This document shows, in pieces, positions 31,331-43,435 of a stretch of 64,000 nucleotides of DNA. The position numbers were made by a program, and so were the translations under genes. Position 1 is the first letter of the stretch, and the number at the start of each line of letters is the position of its first letter. Source of the DNA: Cristatella mucedo (lineage: Eukaryota > Bryozoa > Phylactolaemata > Cristatellidae); assembly GCA_009760855.2 (NCBI GenBank), contig WPIO01000029.1:1745001-1809000 (forward strand). The letters run 5' to 3'. A model generated the notes under the pieces. That model saw nothing but the letters and a program-made list of their open reading frames with translations, searched no databases and was not told the DNA's origin.

Positions 31331-34300
31331 CCGAGGCACTCTCGGCTGACGGCCGGTAGGCCGTTCTCGCTCAGGGAATGACATTTTTGCTTAATTCATA
31401 TGCATGAGCTCTATAACTTTAGTGTCGCCGTCTGAGTCTTTGCAAAAAGGAGCCCCTTTTTGGCTTGGCAATCGCAGTTCAGCAGGGCGAAGCTTGTTAC
31501 CACCACTGCTGGGGCACGATCAACAACTAGTGTTGGTGTCACGTGCCAAGAGCAGTGCTATCTGCGGTATCTTCAGAAGGCTTCAGTATCGACAGTTTGG
31601 GCGCAAGGTTGCCTGCGCTGTGTTGTTGGATTGCTTCGGCTCAAGAAAAAACAGAACCAGGCTTGAATGACTGCCCTAGCAAACTAGAACGGTCCACATC
31701 TGGCTTCTGCAGGGTGACAGAGAAGGCCGGAGTGTACCTCTGACCAGGTCAATGCTGCTCCTGTTCGACCTGTAGTGTGGGGGCTTAGCTTGTCAATCGT
31801 GAGCGTTGATCGTAGAAGAACTGTAGACTGACCGCAGAGATTAAGTTGCTGCATTACCCTGCCCATAGAACATGCAGCATCTGTAATTTTTACAAGTGTA
31901 AGGAAGCTGGTTTTTTCGACCGCTGTCCAACCAACTAATGTTTCGTTTGAGCAAGTTTTTAGTGTATTCATATCGTGAATGGTTGTGCGTGCATTGAACT
32001 TTTTTCTGCTTTGATGTGGGAGGAGTGCATTTATGCCAAGTGCTCAGGGACTTAGCTGATGGTAAATTAGACTCAGCCAACGGCCGGGCTTCCATAATGC
32101 AAATGGAGGCCTCTTAGTTTTTACTGCTCTTGCCTTTGGCAAAGGATATGTGGTGCTTAAGGAGTCGAACCGGAATTTGCCGTGGCAGGCAAGCATCTTA
32201 AATACTGCCCCATTACAACAGAGGGGGCTACCATAGTATCCCTTATTAAGACAAGATATATCCTTAAGATATCGGCTGTGCTTACAATACAGTTGCCTCG
32301 TATTGCTCATGTGCTGAACTGACAAGTTTGACAAGGTGTGAACCGTCGTTAGCTATGAGAAGCTGAATTGAAATCCATGGCTACTCTCAAGGTTAGGCAT
32401 TTCTGGATGCTCTATCACAGCTATTCGTGTGGAAACTATAGTGTGAGAACTAACAGGTCGTGTATAAAAAATTGTTCATACAAGTGGCAAAACACGATTT
32501 CCACGATGTGCATTTTCAATTTTATACAGTGCTTGCTGTGCTTCATGGTAATGGTGCTGTACTTTAAGCAGGCCAACCGTCTGTAAACCTGTCGACCTAT
32601 CTATCTATCAACAGCTAAGGAATGTGAGGAATGGATGAATTGCTGCTGCTTTGGTGACCAGCTGCTTTGGTGACCAGCGATTGCATTCCCTCTCACGCTG
32701 CACCCGTTTGTTTTCAAGCATCATCTGGGCGATTGCTTTGGAGGGTGCTGGCTTATCGAGAAGGGTAGGTTCGAATGTCATCGTTGGTTTTAGCTGGAAG
32801 TAGGCACTCCTTTAAGATCATGCTTCTGGCAGCAGAGCTTAAATTGTGGAGATTTCGTTAGTCTGTTGTGGCCACTTAAAGTAAAGTTATTCTTTTTTGT
32901 GTTTTCCACGATACTTTCTCCATTGTTTTTGGTATTTCTAGTTTGATGGCCTGTCGAAAACAAGAAGAGTTGGATGAGCAGGGGGAATGTTTGATCATAA
33001 TAATGCTGTAGATGGGAAGTGGGAGAATGCACACCGTTAGTGTATGTGACTAATGCCTTCAATGTTTTTATCCCGATTACTGAGAATAATACTTACCTAG
33101 CAAGTGCAGTAGTGGTTCATTGGCAAGTATATCGGTCGGCTGATAGTACAAAGACTTGTGCTTTTGTTTAAGTAGTAGCTACTGCTGCCATGTGGTTTGG
33201 GCATGCTTACTATTCATCCGGATGTCCCAGGGTTTCAGTGACTATGAGACCAAGCATATGTTGCAGGAGAAATGTTGGCCTGCTCAACCATGCGATCTGT
33301 CTAAGCACGTGCGCTTGTTATCCAAGCACGTGTACTTGTTATCTAAGCACGTATACTTGTACATTAAAAAAAGTTTTGAGCTTCCCTACAGTATTTCGAG
33401 TCAGGCATAGGCCAGCTTAGTCGCCTGAGCGCCATTCATTGTCCTCGGCTCAATGTCAATTTGTTGTCAAACCTGCTGTCAAATTTTGGGTGCTATCTAC
33501 ATAAATATGGCTGATGGTTCAGGAACTTATGTTTAAGTTATTAAGGTGTCTATGTATGGGAAAGAGTGGTCGACATAAGGGGCTGAAACTGCCTGCATTT
33601 TGAGGAAGGGCAGCTGCACGACTTGGAAGTCACCGGGACTATCATTCTAGCCCTATTGCAGATGAAGTGGGCTGCTGATATTTGAACTGCGTTAAAATTA
33701 CATTTAGACGTTACTGTCATGACTAGGATGATGCAAGGCACGTAGGTGCAGCTGGTACTGACTCTTAGGACTAGGAAAGAATTGAGCTATGCAGCTCATT
33801 TTTGCTCAAGATGCAAAACTGTTCAGTATCGAGTGTCCAGGAGGTAATTATTGGAAGTTAACAGTCGGTTAACTTGTGCAAACTTTGTGCTACCTTGGCT
33901 ATTGGCAATGGGCACAAGTTATGCGAAAAGATGAGTGTCAATGCAATTTTTGCTTGATGCTGGCAAAGCATAGCAGCAGGTAGGAAAGGGGAACTTGTAG
34001 TGGTAGTAGATCCTGCAGTATGAATTACCGACAGTAAAGCCGGGTTTACACTGTAAATCTTGCTTCCTACCTGCCCGAGTCTTTGGTGTATACGTCATCA
34101 ATATGGTGGAGCAGTCCAAGACTTGTAGAAGAGTTTTACAAAGACTCAGCAGCCAAACGTGGCTCTACTTCTTGGCCGAGACTCGGGCAAGACTTAACAA
34201 GCCACTAATCATCGTCGCAATCAAGGGCACGCCTTCATTGTTTTGAAAAGTGCGACAGATGACTCTACCGTAAAAATTATCTAAGTGTTCCCTGAGAGTC

Positions 34301-34700
34301 CCTGGTTATGGGAATCTACGAGCAAGTCACACGAGAATCAGATAGCAATGTCGCGGGCGATAGAAGCAATCGTGGAAGGTTGCAATTCACCGGCAGGTGC
34401 ACCGAAGAGGACCATTTCCTACCTCCCTGACAAAAGCCATTTTACGTGAACACCAGAGGGCAGAATGAGTAGGAAGCAATACTAAAGAAAACCTGATCGT
34501 GTCAACTTCCTGAAAAAGGGAGGACAGAAGTAGGACGGGAGTAGGTAGGTAGCATGACTCATCGTTTAAACCCGGCTTAAGGCAAAAGTGTAAAGGTTTG
34601 GGAGTTAAGTCCTGCCCCTATAGGATTTATTTGAGTCGACTGCAACCGATACGTTCTTGCCAACTGATGTTGACTTGTGGCTGCATTCAACGTTTGTTCT
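31331..34700. other. Intergenic or 5' intron, no gene seen
   Basis: Contains a tandem duplication TGCTTTGGTGACCAGC near 32647-32680 and the 21-bp repeat at 33300-33362. No coding exon recognised. Confidence 0.45.
33300..33362. repeat. Three tandem 21-bp units
   Basis: Unit TCTAAGCACGTGTACTTGTT plus A, repeated three times with small changes; the first two units carry CACGTG. Confidence 0.9.
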
Positions 34701-34703
34701 TAG

Positions 34704-36335
34704 GAAATGGGCAACGACCGCATGGCCAAACCCATCAACTCGAAGGTGCAGGTGATAGCCGCTTCTTCTTCTACTTCGGCTTCTTCCACCTCGTCCGGTT
34801 CTGCGGCTGCAGCCGCTGGTGGCGACTCGCCTGCCGTCGCGGCGAGACTCCTATTCACCAACGGTGCCGACGAGGGCTGTGATAAGGCGCTGGTCAAGTC
34901 GCTTCTGTCGTACAAAAGTGAAGTGCCGGCCTACCAAGCGAATAGCAGCCCTACCGGTGAGCTGTTTCCGTGTCAGGGCTGTGAGGACGTGTTCTCTCTG
35001 AGGACATCGCTCGTCGACCACCTGCAGAGGAAGACGGCCCTAATACGCATGCCCTGCCCAGGCTGCCAGACCAAGCGCTACTTCTACAACAAGTGCCTCG
35101 CGTTTAGGCACGTGCGCTCGCACCACGCTGACGCCACCGTGCAAAAGCTGGAAGCAATCGTCGGCCTTTCGACCGTCATGCCGCTGCCGTCGAATAATTC
35201 CATGCCGCGCAGCGTCGCGGAAGAGCTTCAGCAGCTGGAGAGCAGCGTGGATGCACTTGCCACTGTTGGCAGCAGCAGCAAGATTACCAATGTCGCTGCT
35301 GCTGCTACTGCTACGCCTACGTCAACTGCGGAAGTGCCAGCGGCTGCAGCAGCAGCCGTGCAGCCAGCGGCGCGTACGATTCTTCCGAATCTGGTGCCAG
35401 CAGCACCGAGGGCAGTGCTGCAGCCAACTTTGCCGGCCGGCAGCAATGTTGCTGCGGCTCCTGCTGCTGCTGCTGCTACAGCTGCTGCTGCTGCTGCTAC
35501 TGTTGCGGCTGCTGCCACTGCGCCTGTCTCGCAGATGAGGCTGTTCAGCTGTACGGAATGCTGCCTGCCGTTTGAGGATCAGTCGAGCCTGCACTCTCAC
35601 TTTGGCAAGCCGCAGAGGGGTGTGGCGCTGACGTTGCGCCACATCTGCAGCGTGTCCTGGTGCGGCAAGGCCATGTTCTCGGCGTGCGCCCTCAGCGCGC
35701 ACTCGCGCATACACAGCCGCACACGCCCGTTCGTTTGTCCCGAGTGCGCCTGCGTCATACCGGGCGAGTACGAAGTGTTTCAAAAGCACGTCATGTTCAA
35801 GTGTCACCATCGAAGCCGTGTGCTGGAGTACTCGTGCGCCGTCTGCTCGGAGGCTTTCGAGACGCTGCAGCAGCTGCAGCAGCATTGGTCGAGCAGGCCG
35901 CAGCACTGTCTGATGGCTCACTATGACCAGCTGCTCAAGTGCTCCAATTGCCCGCTCGCCTTCAAGTCGGAGGAGCTCTTCGCCGAGCACACGCTGGATG
36001 CGGACAGGCCGCCGTGCAAGAAGGCCACAGCGGTCTTCGTGTTCGTGTGCCGAGTATGCGACAGTGTCTTCCGATCGCTGAACGAGCTGACGTTGCACAA
36101 CGGCGCCGAGCACAAGGTCGACCTGAACCAGAAGCGGCCGGCCACGGCCTGCTACGTCTATCGCTGCGAGCTGTGCCACTCCGCCTCGGCCTCTCGCATA
36201 GGCACGCCGAGGTTTAGGACGATACAGACCTACGATGCGCATCTGCGGCAAGAGCACGACCTGGCCGTCATTACTGAGATGTGCGACCTCTGTGGTGTCG
36301 AGTTCCAGAGTCCTGAGCAGCTAGCAAACCATCTG
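34704..36335 (+). CDS. Zinc finger gene, penultimate exon
   Basis: Acceptor TTGTTCTTAG before 34704 and in-frame TAG just before it, so coding here begins at the ATG at 34707 or enters in frame through GAA. The donor CTG|GTAAGAG after 36335 is near-perfect. Residues 1-543. The frame runs on to a stop at 36410 with no homology, which argues that the donor is used. GC-rich codons also leave a 311-codon open frame on the other strand, which is a shadow. Confidence 0.88.
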
Positions 36336-38445
36336 GTAAGAGCCTGTGGGCCCACACGCCTTGCCGAGCTCCTTCAAGACCTCTTAGGTTGCTCTCAACT
36401 GCCCTCGTAATGCTGCTGCTGCTGTTTTTAAGCTTCTTTTAGTTTTTCTTTGATGAGTATCTTTTATGAATGACATTCATAAGCTTCATTTAAAAAAAAA
36501 GCAATGTACTGATCGGCAAGCCGATGCATGCAGCCCTTTGACCGTCCGTTTTCCTTCGACTGTCATTTCTTGTATTTTAAACTCGACTGCTCTGAGATAG
36601 GAGATGTGCGTCAATGCTACGCTGTCGATTATTTTTGAGCGAATGTCGAGTGCCTAGAAAGAGTTCTCTGAGGGCGCTATACCAAATGTATTACTATTAT
36701 TAAGTAAAAGGTACGATGTAGCGGTAAAGAGAAATAAAGGTATATCTCGGCGTCAGTGGGAGTGAAACTAGCAACTCCGAAAAAGGCCAGAGTCATGACA
36801 ACTCATGTACACCCATAGACACTTGCCCCAGCCTGATGTGCTCGAGCCGAAACTCGGCACATTTGCCAGGATTGAGTTCCTGTCAGTTTTCGTTTGGACC
36901 GTTCACTTTAGTCAGTAGTGATATCAACCTAACATCACTGTACAGCTAGGTTTGACTCGCTTTTGGCCGCTGTTTACGTGTTTCGAATTTTTTGAGTGGC
37001 TTTAATCTTGACCCTTATTGTAAGAGTTGAGGTTCTCTCTAGATCGAACCGAAGTTAGTTAATTCATTTCCTCCTGAAATTACTGCACGCTGTAGTTTTA
37101 GGGCCAGGCTAATCTGACCATCGAGTAATCTTTTTCGTGTTTGCACGCACATGCCGCATGCCACGTGATCAATCGCCCTGGGTGGCTGGCTTAATGCCGT
37201 GTGACGATCGCTCGATGTTAACGGTCACTTGCATGTGTTACACTGTCAGCTCATTTCCTCCCTTAGGTTGCTGTCCATAGCAATGGAAACGGAGTCATAA
37301 TGTGCACGAAGAATCCACTGGGGCCCATGAGAACCAGCACACCTACCGGCGGGCAAAGGTCTGTCTCCGAGCCAGCAGTCAGGGGCACCGCCTCATCGAG
37401 CGCTTTGGCCTCTGCCGATCGCCGTCAGCAGCAGCAGCCGCAGCCGCCGCCGAGCCTTTTACCGTCGTCATCCGGTGTCGCAGCCTCCGCGGCTGCTGCC
37501 GGAGCGCCGGACCGCTCCGGCTCGTCAGTGAACGGCGGCAAGCGGAAGCTGCCGTTCGCCTGCCACCTGTGCGGCCAGCGCTTCGCTGTCTACGTCGAGC
37601 TTAAGGAGCACTCGGTCAACTCTCACCACGGCGTCGGCCAGCTGCTCGAGTGCTGGATTTGCTGCGAGAAGAGCGCCTCACACAAGAGCTTCAACAGCTC
37701 GGCGCTGCTCGACCGGCATCTCGCCGACGTGCACCAGATCGACGTCGGCCGCCTGCGGCCACCGTCGTCTGCCGCCGCCGCCGGCGACGACGAGATGGGT
37801 GGCGACGATGACGGCCCAGTGGACGTCGTGAACGTTGGCAGTGAAGAGTCGGCAAGGAGCACCACGGAGGAGCGGGAAGCAGAGCCGCCTGCCAAGAAGT
37901 TGTCGTTGGCCAATGGCTGCGGCGCCGGCCCAGCCGTGGCCGCCGCCGCAGCCGACACGGAGCGCCAGTGCAGCCGCTGCGGGTTCCGCAGTCGGCTCCG
38001 GGTCGAGTTTGTGCTGCACATAAGAAAGCACAAAGTGGACGCCGAGCAGTGCCTCGAGTGCGGCATGTGCTTTCCCGTCGAGATGGCTCTGCGGCGGCAC
38101 CTCTTCGTCGTGCATCGAGTGCAAGATATGGCAGCCTACATACGGGAGCACGGGCCGCTGCCGGCAGTCGACGCCGCCGTGGCTGCTCCGTCGCCGGCCC
38201 CTCGAAGCAGCGGCGGCGGCGGGAGTGGCGTCGTGGCTGCTCTTCCTCTGGCCGACTCGAATGGTCGATGCCTCGTATGCTCTCGGCGATTTGATTCGGA
38301 GACGGCTTTCAGAAATCATGCTCGTTCTCACGGCATGGCTTTCATCAGTGCCAAACGTGCTCAGAGCAGCGGTGGCATAAAATCTGGTAGTGAAGACGAC
38401 AGTAATGATCAAGCCAGCAGCACCGGCACCCCCTCGAGAGTGTAG
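34704..38445 (+). CDS. ZNF532/592/687-like multi-zinc-finger protein
   Basis: Nuclear DNA-associated protein; vertebrate members form the Z3 transcription complex with ZMYND8 (known of the family, not seen here). Exons 34704-36335 and 37267-38445 (TAG) give 935 residues from the ATG at 34707. Seen: Ser/Ala-rich start; paired divergent fingers near residues 89-139; poly-Ala region 195-272; C2H2-type fingers near 282, 314, 344, 377, 412, 448, 487 and 526; then from the second exon CHLCGQRF, CWIC, CSRCGFRS, CLECGMCFPVEMALRRH and CLVCSRRFDSETAFRNH followed by HGMAFI. The order, the CHH-type finger after FQKHV, and the C-terminal CLECGxCF...RRHLFxVH and HGMAF pattern match this family. A long N-terminal half, as in vertebrates, is not found; upstream exons may exist, since the ATG follows an acceptor. 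Which paralogue is undecided. Confidence 0.87.
36636..36712 (+). mobile_element. Solo LINE 3' tail in zinc finger gene intron
   Basis: GAGTGCCTAGAAAGAGTTCT, CTGAGGGCGCTATACCAAAT, then ATTACTATTATTA. Hairpin and tail only. The intron (36336-37266) is otherwise featureless. Confidence 0.75.
37267..38445 (+). CDS. Zinc finger gene, last exon
   Basis: Acceptor TCCTCCCTTAG before 37267; entered in phase 0 as VAVHSNGNGV, 33 bases upstream of an internal ATG at 37300; stop at 38443-38445. Encodes a basic linker (GGKRKLPF), five C2H2-type fingers, an acidic Asp/Glu stretch (DDEMGGDDDGPVD), a KRAQSSGG tail and a Ser-rich end. The first residues supply the final His of the finger begun in the previous exon. 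Confidence 0.88.
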   Translation, partial: VAVHSNGNGVIMCTKNPLGPMRTSTPTGGQRSVSEPAVRGTASSSALASADRRQQQQPQPPPSLLPSSSGVAASAAAAGAPDRSGSSVNGGKRKLPFACHLCGQRFAVYVELKEHSVNSHHGVGQLLECWICCEKSASHKSFNSSALLDRHLADVHQIDVGRLRPPSSAAAAGDDEMGGDDDGPVDVVNVGSEESARSTTEEREAEPPAKKLSLANGCGAGPAVAAAAADTERQCSRCGFRSRLRVEFVLHIRKHKVDAEQCLECGMCFPVEMALRRHLFVVHRVQDMAAYIREHGPLPAVDAAVAAPSPAPRSSGGGGSGVVAALPLADSNGRCLVCSRRFDSETAFRNHARSHGMAFISAKRAQSSGGIKSGSEDDSNDQASSTGTPSRV

Positions 38446-39415
38446 CTGGACTGAAGCTGTGCTGGCTAATATATATCTATGCGAACGAGCACCAGTTTCA
38501 GGCGTTCGTTTATGATCTACGAGTGCGCTCAGCTTGTAAATCATTTTTGGAAGTGCACACGTTTGCTCGAAAAAAACGTGACTCGGCAGGAAGACATGGG
38601 TCGTGATTTGTGATTCACCCGTGCAAGGAACTGGCAATCGGCAGCTGCTGGCTTGGAGGTTCCTCCACATTTGGTGTGATATATTTTTGTAAGTAATGTC
38701 GGTAGCATTTGTAGTATCACACTACCAATGACCTGCTGGACTGACCTAAACAGTGAGGCATGACCAGTAACTGTTTGAGGAAGCAGCAATTGCTTGATGC
38801 TAGCTTCAGACATTCTTTGTAGTCGTAGCAAAATTTGCATTCCATGCTGTAGAGATAATATATACACTCGGTTTCAAATGCATGCATGTCTTGAAATGTA
38901 ACTGCCGATTCTTGTCTACTGTTTGTGTAATTGCTGCTGTTATGTACTGTATGCATTAATTTCTGTTAGTAGCTAGTTTCTGCCTTGAAGGGGGAAGTTG
39001 CAGGGGCAAGTGGCCAGAGCTCTTGCCATTCTCATCGGCATGTGCTGTCATGCACAAGTACTATTAAATATATGCTTCTTGCAGCCAGATGATTTTTGCT
39101 TGCCCTGCTATCAGCAGCACTCGAGCCATCACATTCTATGCAATTACAGCCCCGTTCCATGTTGTACCATTTGTCACGTGCGAGCTGTCTGCTGAATCAT
39201 GGCCCCCTTTCTGAAGGATGTTGGAATGAGCAGTCGACACATCACAATATCTGGTCTGCATCATGTCGTTAGAGGCTTGGAGAGAGGGAGGGGGTTAGGC
39301 AATGACTGAATGGACATATAAGAAAGAGAGCCTGTGGGCCTACTTAGAAAAGGGCGTCACAGTCGAGTTATATATCCCACAAAGGTATGTCGGTGATAAG
39401 CCACTAAGAACGCCC
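38446..39415. other. 3' flank of the zinc finger gene
   Basis: Likely 3' UTR and spacer. No clear AATAAA close to the stop and no coding signal. Confidence 0.4.
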
Positions 39416-39419
39416 CTTT

Positions 39420-39770
39420 TGTCTCGTGAATCAGTAGTGACCCGACTGTCCTTTGCAAGGACCACATTCGACGTCAGCACCATATGCAGAGGAACGTGGT
39501 ACTGATACGGTACCCAAGCTGTCAGCTGGTGCAATCTCTTATTTCTTCCAACAAGTGCCTTGCCTTCAGACATGTGCTCGAGCACGACACCAGTGCCAGC
39601 ATGCAGAAGCTGGAGGCCATTTTGAGCGATGACTGCATCACACAAAATGGCCGCCAGCTTCTGTCGAACGAGTCATACCTGTCGAACGCGCATAGCCGTG
39701 CATAGCATAGCCGTGAGCTTCAGCAGCTAGAGAGCAGCACGGAGACCATTGGTGCCTCCTGCTGGTGGCA
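39420..39770 (+). pseudogene. Decayed partial copy of the zinc finger exon
   Basis: Frame pieces SFARTTFDV, MQRNVVLIRYPSCQ, SSNKCLAFRHVLEHD, MQKLEAILSDD and, in another frame, ELQQLESSTETIGAS line up in order with residues 95-190 of the protein at 34704-36335 (FSLRTSLVD, LQRKTALIRMPCPGCQ, YNKCLAFRHVRSHH, VQKLEAIVG, ELQQLESSVDALA). A finger Cys is lost, frames shift and stops interrupt. The rest of the gene is missing, so this is a fragmentary tandem duplicate, non-functional. Confidence 0.82.
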
Positions 39771-41109
39771 GGCTGGCTGCTAGGACCTGGTCTTGCTTGG
39801 GCACCTCCTGCTGGTGCTGCTGGTCCTCTGATTGCTGATCGCTGGTGGTCCCCGATTCACCGTTTTGCTGACAGATGCTTCTAGAATTCCCGTGCGCAAA
39901 CTAGAGCACGGTCGAAGGCTACTTCATTTTTAGTGTTATCCTGTCGATTTTGTGAAAGGACACGTGTTCGCACTCAATAGGTATAGGAATAACAGAGACC
40001 ACGTATTCACCATGACATGGCATGTGGTCTCTGTGCAGCAAAACAAGTGGCCGGCTTGCATTTGGCCGGCATAGAAAATGCAAATATTCTCCTGGAGGGT
40101 CTTTTATGTTTAGCTTGTGTCTTACCTGACTGCTAGCTCGTATTTTTCATTACTCTTTAGTTCCTTAATAATATTGTGATCCTCCATTTTTAGACACTAT
40201 CAATTGCAAAAGTAAGCACACTGGATGCTTCAACTTACGCGATACTTAAAAATGTGTGGCTATCAGCATGTCTCATTTTGGAAGGATATTTTCTAGTTGC
40301 CACCAGCTGTGTCCATCAGCAGACTACTTTGCAGCTCTAGTTTTATTTACGGGGGGGGGGGGGGGTGCCACCTGCAGCTACTGAGCATGAAGAGGTTTGT
40401 CCCGCTTATGCAAAACAATAGGGATAAACTAAAGCTGGTACGTCGCAGCTGGGCTAAACAGATGTATATCAACTTAGGATTAATTTTATTCCGGCCAATA
40501 AGCACTAGGTTCGGGAAGGACAATACAAACTCTTTCAAAATACAGAACTTCCGGTGACCGTCTGGTCAATGACGGTAGTCTTACAAACAGGCGGTTGACC
40601 CTCCCCAATCCAAAGCCAGAAGTGACCAAATCTGTTCTGACAAGCTTTTGTCTGCACATGTGAAGTGCAATGATTCAAGATATTTTATAAGCGCGACCCC
40701 CGTAAGTTGATTTTATCGTAAGTACTCGATTAGGAATAGGCAGACCACCATATAGCCTAATAACGAACGCTAATATGTCATAAACCACAGCACACGTCTT
40801 TATTGGATTAAATAATAATAAGTTGGCCTACTTGAAAATGTATTTTGAAATATCGATCGAAAAAGCCCTATTGCAACACGAACTGCTAGTAAGGCTACGT
40901 TCCGCCAAGTTCAGCCTCTCGCGCGCCGGTCTCCAAGCCAGGCAAACAGCGATAATGTTATGTCATTTTATTTACCAAGTAAAAATTGATATTATTTGTC
41001 ATTATGGGCTTAAATATGTGTATAGTAAATATAGGCTCGTTGTTGTTAACCGAAACCGCGTTTAAACTCTTCCGCCCGAGCTTCGCTGTATTCGGAGCCC
41101 CGCCTTCTG
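39771..41109. other. Intergenic, no gene seen
   Basis: Holds a 15-base G run at 40351-40365 and little else. Open frames lack motifs. Confidence 0.5.
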
Positions 41110-41205
41110 AACTGGCACTGAATTTTTTAGTTATGTCACGTAGCTGAAAGTAGGTAGACTTGAATCTGGAGCTGATTTGGTTACCTGATGACATGTCTCA
41201 AAATA
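41110..41205 (-). mobile_element. Small LINE remnant
   Basis: CGTAGCTGAAAGTAGGTAGA and CTTGAATCTGGAGCTGATTT match plus-strand positions about 1205-1245 of the minus-strand LINE at 446-1765. Confidence 0.6.
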
Positions 41206-43285
41206 AGTGCAGGCGCCTTCGGAAAGTTTTGTTTATTCTCAGCATAACGATACGTTTTGAATAGTGCAAGGCAAGACACTTAAGAGTTCTTGTGTATTTT
41301 TTGCAGAACGGTAGTTTTCAGCTTTGTATGGCAGGGCTATCTCAGTTCTGCACTTCCTTCATTATCTATTAGTTCCTTGATTTGGCTTGCCGAGCAAGGA
41401 AGCAGTAGCAGGCACGATTTTCTGCCGACTGTGGTGAACTAAACATACTTTCGTAGGAAGGGTGCTTGCAACTCACTGTCCATACATGTGAATGCAAAGT
41501 ATTAATTGCTTCCATCGTTTTCAAGGGATCGTGTTCAAAAAAGTAAGGCCCGGTGTTATGGATGCGTTACATTTTAGTGCTTAAAAATAATTTTGTAAAT
41601 ATTTCATATTGTTTGTCGTGGGAATGCTGGTATCCAAGATGTGGGCATCATGCTATAGGCATAATGAATATAGCTAGCTCACTGTGCCATTCGAAAATTG
41701 TTTTTTCCATCCGAAATTAACCTCTTGAATAGTAAGGCCCCCATTGATCTGTCGTATAGCTATTACAGGTGCATTTGGCATGTATGCTTATTTTTGTGAT
41801 GGCGTATGTGTGTATGTATGCTTGTAAGTATTTGTACATACACATTCATGCATATACACAAACCGTGCATGCCTGTGCATATGCATGGTTGTGCAAACTT
41901 TTTTCTTTTTTCCTCAAATGTGCTAATTTTTTAGAGCAAGCAGACTCATTAATATGTGTACTGTTGTTTTTGCATTAATATTTATGCATGTTAGTGTGCA
42001 AAGTCTGCAAAAAATTATGCAGCTTCTTTTTGCCGTATACAGTAACATAACGCTGATTGGAAGATTATTGTAATGACTCTGCTCGTTTGCCACAGCTCTT
42101 AGGACATTAACTTAATCGACAGCTGGAATTCACCTTCTAGCACACTATGTCGACAGTGTTTCTAAAGTTGCCCTAAAGAGCATCGCTGTAAATTTCCTGT
42201 TGGGGGTTTCTGCATGTGGCAGCAGGCATGCTGTGTATGCATATGTTAGTGCAGGTCTTTCCCTTGAATGTATGAGCTGCTTTGGTTAGGCAGCCCACAC
42301 GCTGGGACTCACCTTGTACATTGTCACTACCTGACGTTACGTTACACTGAAACCTTGTCCAATTAATTCATGGTCTTGGCAATGCCTTGCATCACTTAAA
42401 AGTCAAAGGCAGCAATAATTTATCATGGAGTTTGAGGATTATTTGAATCGCGTCAGACGTTGCATTTGAACACATTGCGAAGCATCGTACACAATATGAG
42501 TGTATGCTTATAGCAGAATTTTCAGGCATTGGCTCAGTAACATGTAAGGTTATGCCGATCCGACTTATCCGGTCTATGTGCTGCACTATTTTCTTCAGCC
42601 TATTATGTGTCTGGTATCGTTGAACAAGGTGCATATTAACTCAACTTACAGAAAGTATGCAACAGTATCACTCGATTTGGTTATAAAAACTTTTCGAACC
42701 TCGGCTACAACGTCTATCCAAAGATAGCATGTCTTTACAATAACCATACTGTTAGTTCTGGCCAATGTTTTTAAGTGCCGTGTGCATGATCGCATGGATG
42801 AGTTTGCGTGCTAATGTGCTTGCTGTATGTGTGTGTGTTTATGTTTGTCTCCATATGCAAGTTGGCATTTATGTGCATGTGCGAATGTTTAGGCAATTTG
42901 TGTGTGTGTCTGCGCTCGGCTATGTATTTGTGCATGCGATTTGTATGTGCATGTATGTGCATGCATTGTGTCTGTGTTTGTGTGTGTGTGTGTGTGTTGT
43001 GTGTATGTCTATAAGGTCTTCCGTGAACAGCTGCAGTTCTAAGTGTTGTGCTTGTACCGAGTTTTTGTGTGTTTGTGAATGCCTGCACGAGCGTGTGGTT
43101 GTAAAGGTATCTGTGTGTGTTCCAAGTTATCGTTCACCCAACATACACATGCATGTGCATTGTGGTACTAGCATAGTTGATGGTGAACACTTTTTAGGGG
43201 TTAGTAGCAAGCAACACTTCTTCTAGCACAGACACAATATAGAGTATCACCTGATACTGGTGACCTTTTCAGTCTTTTTTATGTG
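41206..43285. other. Intergenic, TG-rich
   Basis: 41800-41900 and 42815-43100 are rich in TG, TATG and CATG. The 153-codon frame at 42765 is produced by that low complexity. No gene. Confidence 0.5.
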
Positions 43286-43289
43286 AAAT

Positions 43290-43435
43290 ATAATTAATTT
43301 GTATAGCGCACTAAGAAAACTAAATCTCTGTTCAGGCGCTTCACATACTGTCACGGGGCTCGAGCCCACGACCTCGTCCAGACCTTGGTCGGGGCGAGCG
43401 CCTTAACCACAGGGCCAAACCAACGCGGCACACAT
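43290..43435 (-). mobile_element. tRNA-derived SINE, family A
   Basis: Minus strand: TGGTTTGGCCCTGTGGTTAA (A box), GGTCGTGGGCTCGAGCCCCG (B-box region), AAGCGCCTGAACAGAGATTT, AGTTTTCTTAGTGCGCTATA. Well preserved. Confidence 0.88.

Noticed and set aside
35322-36257. 311-codon minus-strand open frame
   Set aside because: Antisense shadow of the zinc finger exon; Arg/Ala-rich with no motif.
37678-38670. 330-codon minus-strand open frame
   Set aside because: Antisense shadow of the last zinc finger exon.
42765-43226. 153-codon Cys/Val-rich frame
   Set aside because: Produced by TG/CATG low-complexity DNA; no motif.
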